A DNA stretch of 64,000 bases from Mycobacterium sp. Z3061 (GTDB lineage: Bacteria; Actinomycetota; Actinomycetes; Mycobacteriales; Mycobacteriaceae): contig NZ_CP134062.1 of the NCBI RefSeq assembly GCF_031583025.1, forward strand, positions 868,001-932,000, given 5' to 3'. A model generated the notes under the pieces. The model was not told the DNA's origin. It made no database searches and saw nothing but the letters and a program-made list of their open reading frames with translations. A program made the position numbers and the translations under genes. Below, piece by piece: positions 20,443-28,098 of this stretch (its first letter is position 1; each line of letters opens with the position of its first letter).

Positions 20443-21303
20443 ATGGTCCCGCTCTGGTTCACGCTCTCCGCACTGTGCTTCGTCGGTGCGGCGGTGTTGT
20501 TGTACGTCGATATCGATCGACGTCGCGGCCGCAGCCGACGGCGCAGGTCGTGGGCGCGCTCGCACGGCTTCGACTACGAACGCGAATCGACCGACATCCT
20601 GCACCGCTGGAAGCGCGGTGTGATGTCGACGGTGGGCGATGTGCCGGCCTATAACGTCGTGTTGGGCCAGATCCGCGGTGAGGCCGTCTACATCTTCGAC
20701 CTCGAAGAGGTCGCGACGGTGATCGCGCTGCACCGCAAGGTGGGCACCAACGTCGTCGTGGACCTGCGACTGAAGGGCCTCAAGGAGCCGCGCGAGAGCG
20801 ACATCTGGCTGCTCGGCGCGATCGGACCCCGCATGGTGTACTCCACCAATCTCGACGCCGCCCGACGGGCCTGCGACCGGCGCATGGTCACATTCGCGCA
20901 CACCGCGCCCGACTGCGCCGAGATCATGTGGAACGAGCAGAACTGGACGCTGGTCGCCATGCCGATCGCCAGCACGCGCGCGCACTGGGACGAAGGGCTG
21001 CGCACCGTGCGCCAGTTCAACGACCTGCTCCGGGTGTTGCCGCCGCTGCCTGCCGAAACGCCGCAGGAGGAGGGCGAGTCCGAGGGGCGGCGCAATGCCG
21101 CGCCGGGGCGTCCGCTGGCCCCGGCGGCCCGCGCCGAGCTGCCGCAACGTCGTTCGCAACCGGACCCGGCCGCTGGGGTGATCCCCGATCCGGCCCGTCG
21201 GGCATCCGAGCCCGTCGCCCGCGAAGAGAGCCGCAGCGAAGGCGTCCGGCGTCCGCCGCGGTCCGGACGCAATGGCCAGCAGGCCAGCAACTACCAGCAC
21301 TGA
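20443..21303 (+). CDS. ttfA: TMM transport factor A-like protein (Rv0383c homologue)
   Basis: A 286-residue protein with one N-terminal membrane segment ('LWFTLSALCFVGAAVLLYVDI', about 4-24), an Arg-rich stop-transfer, a soluble domain with 'ILHRWKRGVMSTVGDVPAYNVVLGQIRGEAVYIFDLEEVATVIALHR' spread over about residues 55-100, and a disordered Pro/Arg/Glu tail. It matches M. tuberculosis Rv0383c, TtfA, which partners MmpL3 in exporting trehalose monomycolate to the mycomembrane. ATG 20443 is preferred; a TTG two codons upstream is possible. As in M. tuberculosis it lies close to pyrE, but here an SDR gene is inserted between them. Confidence 0.85.
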   Translation: MVPLWFTLSALCFVGAAVLLYVDIDRRRGRSRRRRSWARSHGFDYERESTDILHRWKRGVMSTVGDVPAYNVVLGQIRGEAVYIFDLEEVATVIALHRKVGTNVVVDLRLKGLKEPRESDIWLLGAIGPRMVYSTNLDAARRACDRRMVTFAHTAPDCAEIMWNEQNWTLVAMPIASTRAHWDEGLRTVRQFNDLLRVLPPLPAETPQEEGESEGRRNAAPGRPLAPAARAELPQRRSQPDPAAGVIPDPARRASEPVAREESRSEGVRRPPRSGRNGQQASNYQH

Positions 21304-21309
21304 GAGCAC

Positions 21310-22083
21310 ATGCCTCGACCTGTTGCGCTGATCACTGGGCCCACGTCCGGCATCGGTGCCGGATACGCCCGCCGCTACGCCCGCGACGGCTATGACCTCG
21401 TCCTGGTCGCCCGCGATGCGAAGCGGCTCGAGGAATTGGCCGCCGAGTTGCAGTCCGAGGCCGGCAGTGTCGAGATCCTGCCCGCGGACCTGGCGGACGC
21501 CGCCGACCGCGACAAAGTCGCCGACCGATTGGCCGCCGGCGTGCGGGTGCTGGTCAACAACGCCGGCTTCGGCATGTCCGGTGAGTTCTGGGCGACCGAT
21601 CCCGCCGACCTGCAGCGCCAACTCGACGTCAACGTCGCCGCGGTGATGCACCTGACCCGCGCCGCGCTGCCCGCCATGATGAATGCGGGTACCGGCACCG
21701 TCATCAACATCGCCAGCGTCGCCGGCCTGCTGCCCGGCCGGGGATCGACTTACTCGGCGTCCAAGGCGTGGGTGATCTCGTTCAGCGAAGGACTCGCAAA
21801 CGGGTTGGAAGGCACCGGAGTTGGCGTGCACGCGGTGTGCCCGGGGTACGTGCACACCGAATTCCACAGCCGTGCCGGTTTGGACATGGCGCAGGTGCCA
21901 TCCTTCATGTGGCTCGAGGTCGACGACGTCGTCCGCGAAAGCCTCGCCGACATCGCCCGCGGCAAGGTCGTCATCGTCCCGGGCGCGCAATACAAATTCC
22001 TGGTCACCACGGGCCGGGCCATGCCGCGCCGGCTGGCGATGCTGTTCACCAAACGATTCGGTGGTGGTCGTGGCCGGACCTGA
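21310..22083 (+). CDS. Short-chain dehydrogenase/reductase
   Basis: A 257-residue SDR with cofactor motif TGPTSGIG (about 9-16), 'VNNAGFGMSG' and catalytic Ser-Tyr-Lys in 'NIASVAGLLPGRGSTYSASKAW' (about 136-157). The Arg in 'VARDAKRLEE' after the second strand suggests NADP(H). The substrate is unknown. It starts 6 bases after ttfA and overlaps pyrE by 14 bases, so it belongs to the ttfA-pyrE-lipoprotein-methyltransferase operon. It is an insertion relative to H37Rv gene order as I remember it. Confidence 0.9.
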   Translation: MPRPVALITGPTSGIGAGYARRYARDGYDLVLVARDAKRLEELAAELQSEAGSVEILPADLADAADRDKVADRLAAGVRVLVNNAGFGMSGEFWATDPADLQRQLDVNVAAVMHLTRAALPAMMNAGTGTVINIASVAGLLPGRGSTYSASKAWVISFSEGLANGLEGTGVGVHAVCPGYVHTEFHSRAGLDMAQVPSFMWLEVDDVVRESLADIARGKVVIVPGAQYKFLVTTGRAMPRRLAMLFTKRFGGGRGRT

Positions 22084-22618
22084 TCCGCAGGCGAAAGCCG
22101 AACTGGCCGAGCTCGTGCGCCGATTGTCGGTGGTGCACGGGCGGGTAACCCTGTCCTCCGGCAAGGAGGCCGACTATTACGTCGATCTGCGCCGGGCCAC
22201 CCTGCACCATCGGGCCTCCGCGTTGATCGGCCGGTTGATGCGGGAGATCACGCAGGACTGGGACTACGCGCTCGTCGGTGGTCTGACGCTGGGGGCGGAC
22301 CCGGTGGCGACCGCGATCATGCACGCGCCGGGTCGCCCGATCGACGCCTTCGTGGTCCGCAAATCGGTGAAAACCCATGGGATGCAACGACTTATCGAGG
22401 GGTCCGAGGTGTCCGGCCAGCGCGTGCTGGTAGTCGAGGACACCAGCACCACGGGTGGTTCCGCGCTGACGGCGGTACGCGCCGTCCGCGACGCGGGTGG
22501 CGAGGTGATCGGCGTGGCGACCGTGGTGGACCGTGCCACCGGCGCGGCCGAGGCGATCGAAGCCGAGGGTGTGCCCTATCGCAGCGTGCTGGGCCTCGCC
22601 GATCTGGGGCTGGGCTAG
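22070..22618 (+). CDS. pyrE: Orotate phosphoribosyltransferase
   Basis: A 182-residue type I phosphoribosyltransferase that makes orotidine monophosphate from orotate and PRPP in pyrimidine synthesis. Evidence: 'VTLSSGKEADYYVDLRRATLHH', 'LVGGLTLGADPVATAI', 'VRKSVKTHGMQRLIEG' and the PRPP loop 'VLVVEDTSTTGGSALTAVRAV' (about 108-128). The last part ends 'LGLADLGLG'. The GTG at 22070 gives VAGPDPQAKAELAELVRRLS and overlaps the SDR by 14 bases. GTG codons at 22061 and 22064 are alternative starts. Confidence 0.95.
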   Translation: MAGPDPQAKAELAELVRRLSVVHGRVTLSSGKEADYYVDLRRATLHHRASALIGRLMREITQDWDYALVGGLTLGADPVATAIMHAPGRPIDAFVVRKSVKTHGMQRLIEGSEVSGQRVLVVEDTSTTGGSALTAVRAVRDAGGEVIGVATVVDRATGAAEAIEAEGVPYRSVLGLADLGLG

Positions 22619-22623
22619 TCCGC

Positions 22624-23526
22624 GTGCGCGTTCGGGTTGCGCTGGTCTTTGTGCTGACCGTGTGCGCCCTGGCGGGTTGCTCGGGCTCGGACAGGCCCGG
22701 CCCGATCTTCGGGGCCCCGAGCGCCCACGTCGGCGAGTCGCTGGCGGTGCTGGGATGGAACATGTCGGTGTCGAATCTGCGGTGGGCTCAGGACTATGTG
22801 CTGGTCGACGTCGACGCTTCGCCGGCCGATCCGAAAGCGCCGCGCGCCAAGGCCGAAGACGTCCGCTTCGGTCTCTACGGGGCGCTGTCGCATCCGATGG
22901 AGGTCAATGCGCTGGGCAGTTGCGACGACGCGGTGACCAAGGTGCCCGACATCAGCTCGCCCCTCAAGGCGCCCCCGGACCGATTGACCGGCACGGTCTG
23001 CCTGGGCCCGCTGAAGGAACGCAGCGCGGTGCGGGGTGTCTATACCTACTCGCCCCATGAGCGGATCGCCGGTACCTCTGCTGCCTATGCGGCCGCTTTT
23101 CCGTTGGGGCTGCCGCCGACCAACGTCAACGACACCGGGCTGGTGGTCAAGTCCACCAACGCCTCGGGTTGGCGGGCCGATGGCCTGCCGATCAGCAAGG
23201 CGCAGTTGAGCGACCCGACGGCCTTCACTGGCAACGGCTACATGCTGCTGAATCTGGAGGCCGGCGCCATCGGGGCACAGTACCGTGACGAATCCGCCCG
23301 CCGCGGTGGGCCTTTGATGCTGGTCGCAGCGCCGAGCCTGCCGGGCCGCGGGCTGAGCCCGGCTTGCGCGGCCTATGGCTCGTCGGTGCTGATCCTGCCG
23401 GACGCGTCGCGGGACTCGATCCAGGTCAACGCTTCGTTGTGTACGCAGGGCGAGATCAGCCAGGCACTGCTGTACGCGACGGTCTCGATCGAAGGCACCC
23501 ACGCCGCGGTGTGGACTTCCAAGTGA
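22624..23526 (+). CDS. Probable lipoprotein (Rv0381c homologue)
   Basis: A 300-residue protein with a lipoprotein signal peptide: 'MRVRVALVFVLTVCALAGC', lipobox LAGC, lipidated Cys19. It is expected to be anchored in the outer face of the plasma membrane. The mature part has no recognised domain and four further cysteines ('GSCDDAV', 'TVCLGP', 'PACAAYG', 'SLCTQG') that could form two disulfides. It starts with GTG 5 bases after pyrE and overlaps the methyltransferase by 4 bases (GTGA). Function unknown. Confidence 0.8.
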   Translation: MRVRVALVFVLTVCALAGCSGSDRPGPIFGAPSAHVGESLAVLGWNMSVSNLRWAQDYVLVDVDASPADPKAPRAKAEDVRFGLYGALSHPMEVNALGSCDDAVTKVPDISSPLKAPPDRLTGTVCLGPLKERSAVRGVYTYSPHERIAGTSAAYAAAFPLGLPPTNVNDTGLVVKSTNASGWRADGLPISKAQLSDPTAFTGNGYMLLNLEAGAIGAQYRDESARRGGPLMLVAAPSLPGRGLSPACAAYGSSVLILPDASRDSIQVNASLCTQGEISQALLYATVSIEGTHAAVWTSK

Positions 23527-24173
23527 GCGGGCCCGAGCCGGGGCCGACGGAGTGGGGTGTCCCGGCCGCCGGCGTCGGGCCCTGGCCCGGCGCGGTGCCC
23601 GATGACCCCCGTTATGACCCGGATCTGTTGCGCGACGGCGACACTCGCAATGTCGTCGACGCCTACCGGTACTGGACCCGGGACGCCATCATTGCCGACA
23701 TCGACCGGCGCCGGCACCCGCTGCACATCGCTATCGAGAACTTCGGGCACGACGCCAACATCGGCTCGGTGGTGCGGACCGCGAACGCGTTCGCCGTGGA
23801 CACCGTGCACATCGTCGGCCGGCGGCGATGGAACCGCCGCGGCGCCATGGTGACCGACCGTTACCAGCGGTTGTGCCACCACGACAGCACCGCCGAGTTG
23901 ATGGAGTTCGCGGCCGGAGCCAATCTGGCGGTGGTCGCCGTCGACAACGTCCCCGGCGCGGCCCGGCTGGAAGAGACGTCGCTGCCGCGGGAATGCCTGC
24001 TGGTGTTCGGCCAGGAGGGCCCCGGCATCACCGACGACACCCGCACGGGTGCGGCCATCACCGTGTCGATCGCCCAGTTCGGCTCGACGCGCAGCATCAA
24101 TGCCGGTGTGGCAGCGGGCATCGCGATGCATGCCTGGATCAGGCAGCACGGCGACCTGACCCGCGCCTGGTAG
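23523..24173 (+). CDS. SpoU (TrmH)-family RNA 2'-O-methyltransferase
   Basis: A 216-residue SPOUT methyltransferase. The three family motifs are visible: 'IENFGHDANIGSVVRTANAFAVDTVHIVG' (motif 1), 'LLVFGQEGPGITDD' (motif 2) and 'VSIAQFGSTRSINAGVAAGIAMHAW' (motif 3, knotted SAM site). It methylates a ribose in tRNA or rRNA; the target is not predictable. The GTG at 23523 overlaps the lipoprotein stop. A GTG at 23511 in the same frame is an alternative. It corresponds to Rv0380c. Confidence 0.9.
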   Translation: MSGPEPGPTEWGVPAAGVGPWPGAVPDDPRYDPDLLRDGDTRNVVDAYRYWTRDAIIADIDRRRHPLHIAIENFGHDANIGSVVRTANAFAVDTVHIVGRRRWNRRGAMVTDRYQRLCHHDSTAELMEFAAGANLAVVAVDNVPGAARLEETSLPRECLLVFGQEGPGITDDTRTGAAITVSIAQFGSTRSINAGVAAGIAMHAWIRQHGDLTRAW

Positions 24174-24184
24174 AGGAGATTGTT

Positions 24185-24400
24185 CTACTGGGGCCTGGCG
24201 GGTCTCATCTTGAACGAGACCTCGAGCTTGATGCGGTAGGTGATCTTGCCGCTGGCGTCCACGGACAGGTCCTGCTCGATGACCCGGGCCACCCGGATGT
24301 CATCGACGCTCTCCCGTGCCCGCTCCACCGCCTCGGTTGCCGCCTGCTCCCATGACGTGGGGCTGGTCCCGATGATGTCGATCACCTTGTACACGCTCAT
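24185..24400 (-). CDS. Dodecin (flavin-binding; called SecE2 in older annotation)
   Basis: A 71-residue dodecin. 'MSVYKVIDIIGTSPTSWEQAATEAVERA' is followed by 'RVARVIEQDLSVDASGKITYRIKLEVSFKMR'. The central Trp (about residue 18) is the flavin-stacking residue of the dodecamer. The M. tuberculosis homologue Rv0379 is labelled secE2, but it is not a SecE translocase subunit. It is convergent with the methyltransferase (11-base gap). ATG 24400 gives the standard start. Confidence 0.92.
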   Translation of the reverse strand: MSVYKVIDIIGTSPTSWEQAATEAVERARESVDDIRVARVIEQDLSVDASGKITYRIKLEVSFKMRPARPQ

Positions 24401-24544
24401 GGGGATAGAGCGTATAGCTACTTCCTGCCGTGATAGCTGCATCGGGTGTGCGCGCGTGGAATCGAATGTGCGAAGGTGTCGCGAATTCGGCGATTTTGCC
24501 GCGGTGGACGCACAGGCGAAGCCGCCACTGCACACTTGACGCGG

Positions 24545-25504
24545 CTAACTCCACAGCGTGACATGCACCTTCGGCCGGAACCGCGTCACGCCCACCCCGC
24601 TGCCGCGGATCATCGCCTGGATGCACCTGGGTGTGGTGATGAAACGGACCAGCTCAGAGACGGCGGGCTGGCGGGCCGAGGGCGCCAGCGTTATCGCGCA
24701 CCACTCGCCGGCCTTGTCCAATCCCGGCCCGGTCACGTGCGTCAACCGGCCGGCGGCCAGGTCTTTGGACACCGCGAAGCCGATGGTCAGCGTCGCGCCT
24801 CCGACGCGCAGTACCTCTTCCAGGGCGGCGGCGTCGCTCTGGAAGATGCGTTGTTGTGACTCCGGAATTGCCAAGCTGCCCAACATGTTTGCGATCTCAC
24901 CGTCCACACTGCCGGCCGACGGCCCGAGCATCCACTGCTGCTGGCGCAACAGCGTGGGGGATGGAATGCCCACCGCGAGAGGGCTTTTGGGCGCCACCAC
25001 GGTGATGATCTGATACTTCAGGAACGGTCGCACGAACAGATCAGCGCCGACCGAGCTCTCGCTGGCCGGCCCGATCGCGATGTCCACCGCCCGCGAGCAG
25101 ATCAGGTCGCGGAACTGGCTCGTCGGATGCACGCTCAGCTCCACCGAGAGGTCGTCGGCCCGGGACGAGAACAGCTCGATGAGTCCGGGCGCGGCGTGTT
25201 CGGCGAAGGTGCTCGAAGCGGCGATGCGCAGCAGCCGGCGGCCGTGGGCGGCCTCGGTGACCTCGATGGCCGTTTGTTGTTGCAGGCCCAGGATTTCCAC
25301 CGCCCGACTGGCCAGCCGCAATCCGCCGGGGGTGAAAGCCAGCCCGGCGCCGGTCCGGGTGAACAACGGGTCGTCCAGTTCCTTGCGCAGCGCGGTGACG
25401 TGCATCGAGATTCCGGCGTCGGACATACCCAGTTCGGCGGCCGCGGCTCGCACCGAGCCCAGCCGCACCACGGCCGAATAGGCCCGAAGTTGAGCCGGGG
25501 TCAT
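24545..25504 (-). CDS. LysR-type regulator of the CO dehydrogenase locus (CutR-like, Rv0377 homologue)
   Basis: A 319-residue LysR regulator with N-terminal helix-turn-helix ('MTPAQLRAYSAVVRLGSVRAAAAELGMSDAGISMHVTALRKEL') and a substrate-binding domain. It is divergent from the xdhC-coxMSL operon, with 22 bases between start codons. In Mycobacterium sp. JC1 a LysR protein at the CO dehydrogenase locus (CutR) is needed for its expression. The same role is inferred here. The inverted repeat at 26663-26686, just ahead of coxM, is a candidate binding site. Confidence 0.88.
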   Translation of the reverse strand: MTPAQLRAYSAVVRLGSVRAAAAELGMSDAGISMHVTALRKELDDPLFTRTGAGLAFTPGGLRLASRAVEILGLQQQTAIEVTEAAHGRRLLRIAASSTFAEHAAPGLIELFSSRADDLSVELSVHPTSQFRDLICSRAVDIAIGPASESSVGADLFVRPFLKYQIITVVAPKSPLAVGIPSPTLLRQQQWMLGPSAGSVDGEIANMLGSLAIPESQQRIFQSDAAALEEVLRVGGATLTIGFAVSKDLAAGRLTHVTGPGLDKAGEWCAITLAPSARQPAVSELVRFITTPRCIQAMIRGSGVGVTRFRPKVHVTLWS

Positions 25505-25526
25505 GCGATGAGCCTACGTTGAGAGC

Positions 25527-26693
25527 ATGCGTGACGTGCTTGCCGATCTGATGTCGATCTGGCGCGCGGGGGACACCGCCGGGTTGGCGACCGTGGTGCG
25601 GACCATGCGCTCGGCTCCCAGACAGCCGGGTGCCGCGATGGTGGTGGCACCGGACGGGTCGGTCAGCGGGTCCGTCTCGGGCGGCTGCGTGGAGGGCGCG
25701 GTGTACGAACTGGCCAACGAGGTCGCCGCCACCGGGGAGCCGCGGTTGGAGCGTTACGGGATCAGCGACGACGACGCGTTCGCGGTCGGCCTCACCTGCG
25801 GCGGTGTTATCGACATCTTCGTAGAGGCGGTGTCGCAGGCCAGGTTTCCCGAACTCGGTGCGGTGGCCGGGGCCATCGACGCACACCGGCCGGTTGCGGT
25901 CGCGACGGTCATCGCCCATCCCGGCTCGTCATCGGTGGGCCGGCGGATCGTGGTCACACCCGACGGCACCGCGGGCTCGCTGGGATCGGCACGGGCCGAC
26001 GCCGCCGTCACCGACGACGCCCGCGGCCTGCTCGCGCTGAGCCGTACCGGGATCTTGGAGTACGGGCCGGACGGCCAGCGTCGCGGCGAAGGCATGCAGG
26101 TCTTCGTCTCATGCTTCGCGCCGCGCCCGCGGATGCTGGTCTTCGGCGCGATCGACTTCGCCGCCGCCGTGGCCCGACAGGGCAGTTTCCTCGGCTATCG
26201 AGTCACCGTGTGCGACGCGCGCCGGGTGTTCGCAACGTCCGCCCGCTTTCCGACCGCCGACGAGGTCGTCGTCGACTGGCCGCACCGCTATCTGGCCGCG
26301 CAGGCCCAGGCCGGAACCCTGGACCGGCGGACGGTGATCTGTGTGCTGACCCATGACCCGAAGTTCGACGTGCCGGTGCTGGAGATCGCGCTGCGCCTGG
26401 ACGTCGGGTACGTGGGGGCGATGGGGTCGCGCCGGACGCACGACGACCGCATGGAACGGCTGCGCGCCGTCGGGCTCACCGAGGCCGAGCTCGCCCGGTT
26501 GTCCAGTCCCATCGGGCTGGACCTGGGCGCCCGCACTCCGGAGGAGACCGCGGTCTCCATCGCGGCGGACATGATCGCGCGACGGTGGGGCGGCGGCGGG
26601 CGTCCGCTGGCCGAGGTCGCCGGCCGGATCCATCACGACGCCGCGGACGTGCAGGTCGAGGGCGAGTTAACGGATCACTTAACTCGACATTGA
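25527..26693 (+). CDS. XdhC/CoxF-family maturation protein (Rv0376c homologue)
   Basis: A 388-residue XdhC-type protein. The N-terminal XdhC domain is 'LADLMSIWRAGDTAGLATVVRTMRSAPRQPGAAM' with 'GSVSGGCVEGAVYELA' (conserved Cys). The C-terminal Rossmann-like domain contains 'VLTHDPKFDVPVLEIAL' and 'VGYVGAMGSRRTHDDR'. XdhC proteins bind molybdenum cofactor and help sulfurate it before insertion into xanthine-oxidase-family enzymes, here presumably CoxL. It is the first gene of the CO dehydrogenase operon. The coxM promoter region overlaps its last codons. Confidence 0.9.
   Translation: MRDVLADLMSIWRAGDTAGLATVVRTMRSAPRQPGAAMVVAPDGSVSGSVSGGCVEGAVYELANEVAATGEPRLERYGISDDDAFAVGLTCGGVIDIFVEAVSQARFPELGAVAGAIDAHRPVAVATVIAHPGSSSVGRRIVVTPDGTAGSLGSARADAAVTDDARGLLALSRTGILEYGPDGQRRGEGMQVFVSCFAPRPRMLVFGAIDFAAAVARQGSFLGYRVTVCDARRVFATSARFPTADEVVVDWPHRYLAAQAQAGTLDRRTVICVLTHDPKFDVPVLEIALRLDVGYVGAMGSRRTHDDRMERLRAVGLTEAELARLSSPIGLDLGARTPEETAVSIAADMIARRWGGGGRPLAEVAGRIHHDAADVQVEGELTDHLTRH
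26663..26686. promoter_or_regulatory. Inverted repeat ahead of coxM, candidate LysR (CutR) site
   Basis: CGAGTTAA-N8-TTAACTCG is a perfect 8-bp inverted repeat in the last codons of xdhC. It ends 3 bases before a TTGACG -35 element. That is where a LysR activator is expected to bind. No T-run follows, so a terminator is less likely. Confidence 0.5.
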
Positions 26694-26718
26694 CGCCCCT
26701 GGGCGGCGGGCAGACACT
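26690..26718 (+). promoter_or_regulatory. Candidate internal promoter for coxM, probably leaderless
   Basis: TTGACG (26690-26695), 17 bases, then GACACT (26713-26718). The coxM ATG follows 6 bases later at 26725, the distance expected when transcription starts at the first base of the start codon. Many mycobacterial mRNAs are leaderless. The match is by eye only. Confidence 0.4.
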
Positions 26719-26724
26719 TTCCGC

Positions 26725-27615
26725 ATGCAAGTACCAGGGCCCTTCGAATACGAACGTGCGACGAGCGTCGATCACGCCATCGGACTACTGGACCGGCTGG
26801 GGGAGGAGGCGCGCGTGGTGGCCGGTGGCCACAGCCTGCTGCCGATGATGAAGCTGCGCATCGCCAACCCCGAATACCTCATCGACATCAACGACCTGGC
26901 ACCCGAGCTGGGCTACGTGATCACCGATCCGACGCTGGTCCGGATCGGCGCGATGACCCGCCACCGCGAGATCCTGGAATCCGACACGCTGGCCGCGGTG
27001 TGCCCGATCTTCCGCGACGCCGAACGCGTGATCGCCGACCCGGTGGTACGCAACCGCGGCACCCTCGGTGGTTCGCTGTGCCAGGCGGACCCGGCCGAGG
27101 ACCTGTCCACCGTGTGCGAAGTGCTGGACGCGGTGTGCCTGGTGCGTGGCCCGTCCGGGGAACGCGAGATCGCGATCGACGACTTTCTTCTCGGCCCTTA
27201 CGAGACCGCGGTGGCGCCCAACGAGATCCTGATCGAGACGCGTATCCCGGTCCGGCACAACACTTCCAGCGCGTACGCGAAGGTGGAACGGCGGGTCGGT
27301 GACTGGGCGGTGACGGCCGCCGGGTCGGCCGTCACATTGGACGGGGACTCCATCGCCGCCGCCCGGGTGGGGCTGACCGCGGTGAACCCGGACCGGGCCG
27401 CGCTGGCGGAACTGTCGGCGGCGCTGGTGGGCCGGCCGGCCACCGAGGAGACGTTCGCCGAGGCGGCCCGGCTGGCCGGGCAGGCCTGTGAACCGGTGAC
27501 CGATGTCCGCGGCACCGCCGACTACAAGCGGCACCTGGCCGGCGAACTCACCGTCCGGACCCTGCGCAGTGCGGTGCAGCGCGTGCGCAATCAGCCCCAG
27601 CCAGAAGGGAACTGA
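26725..27615 (+). CDS. coxM: Carbon monoxide dehydrogenase medium (FAD) subunit
   Basis: A 296-residue FAD-binding subunit. The flavin-binding motifs 'VVAGGHSLLPMMKLRIANPEYLIDIN' (about 32-57) and 'VRNRGTLGGSLCQADPAEDL' (about 108-127) are intact, and the C-terminal CO-dehydrogenase flavoprotein domain follows. It passes electrons from the [2Fe-2S] subunit to the quinone pool via FAD. It is 3 bases ahead of coxS. Homologue of Rv0375c. Confidence 0.95.
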   Translation: MQVPGPFEYERATSVDHAIGLLDRLGEEARVVAGGHSLLPMMKLRIANPEYLIDINDLAPELGYVITDPTLVRIGAMTRHREILESDTLAAVCPIFRDAERVIADPVVRNRGTLGGSLCQADPAEDLSTVCEVLDAVCLVRGPSGEREIAIDDFLLGPYETAVAPNEILIETRIPVRHNTSSAYAKVERRVGDWAVTAAGSAVTLDGDSIAAARVGLTAVNPDRAALAELSAALVGRPATEETFAEAARLAGQACEPVTDVRGTADYKRHLAGELTVRTLRSAVQRVRNQPQPEGN

Positions 27616-27618
27616 ACG

Positions 27619-28098
27619 ATGCAGGTGAACATGACCGTCAACGGCGATCCGGTCAGCGCCGACGTCGAACCGCGGATGCTGTTGGTGCATTTCCTGCGAG
27701 ACCAGTTGCGGCTGACCGGAACCCACTGGGGGTGCGACACCAGCAACTGTGGAACCTGCGTGGTCGACGTCGACGGCGTGCCGGTCAAGTCGTGCACCAT
27801 GCTGGCCGTCATGGCGTCCGGACACAGCGTGCGCACCGTAGAAGGGCTAGCAGCGCCGGATGGCACTCTGGACCCCGTGCAGGAAGGCTTCATGCGGTGC
27901 CACGGACTCCAATGTGGTTTCTGCACACCGGGGATGATGATCACCGCCCGCGCGCTGCTGGACCGCAACCCCGATCCCGACGAGGAGACCATCCGGGAAG
28001 CGATCTCCGGGCAGATCTGCCGCTGCACCGGATACACCACGATCGTGCGGTCCATCCAGTGGGCGGCCGAGCACGGCACGGCAAAGGTTGAGTCATGA
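27619..28098 (+). CDS. coxS: Carbon monoxide dehydrogenase small [2Fe-2S] subunit
   Basis: A 159-residue iron-sulfur subunit. The plant-type cluster is held by Cys39, Cys44, Cys47 and Cys59 ('[11 protein letters not shown]', 'KSCTML'). The second cluster uses Cys99, Cys102, Cys134 and Cys136 ('QCGFCTPGM', 'ICRCTGY'). It relays electrons from the molybdenum site of CoxL to FAD in CoxM. The stop overlaps the coxL start (ATGA). Confidence 0.97.
   Translation: MQVNMTVNGDPVSADVEPRMLLVHFLRDQLRLTGTHWGCDTSNCGTCVVDVDGVPVKSCTMLAVMASGHSVRTVEGLAAPDGTLDPVQEGFMRCHGLQCGFCTPGMMITARALLDRNPDPDEETIREAISGQICRCTGYTTIVRSIQWAAEHGTAKVES

Noticed and set aside
24185..24400. SecE2 translocase subunit
   Set aside because: The 71-residue sequence has no membrane helix and matches dodecin; the SecE name is a legacy label.
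26663..26686. Rho-independent terminator between xdhC and coxM
   Set aside because: Stem has AT-rich arms and no following T-run, and it lies next to promoter-like elements, so an operator is more likely.
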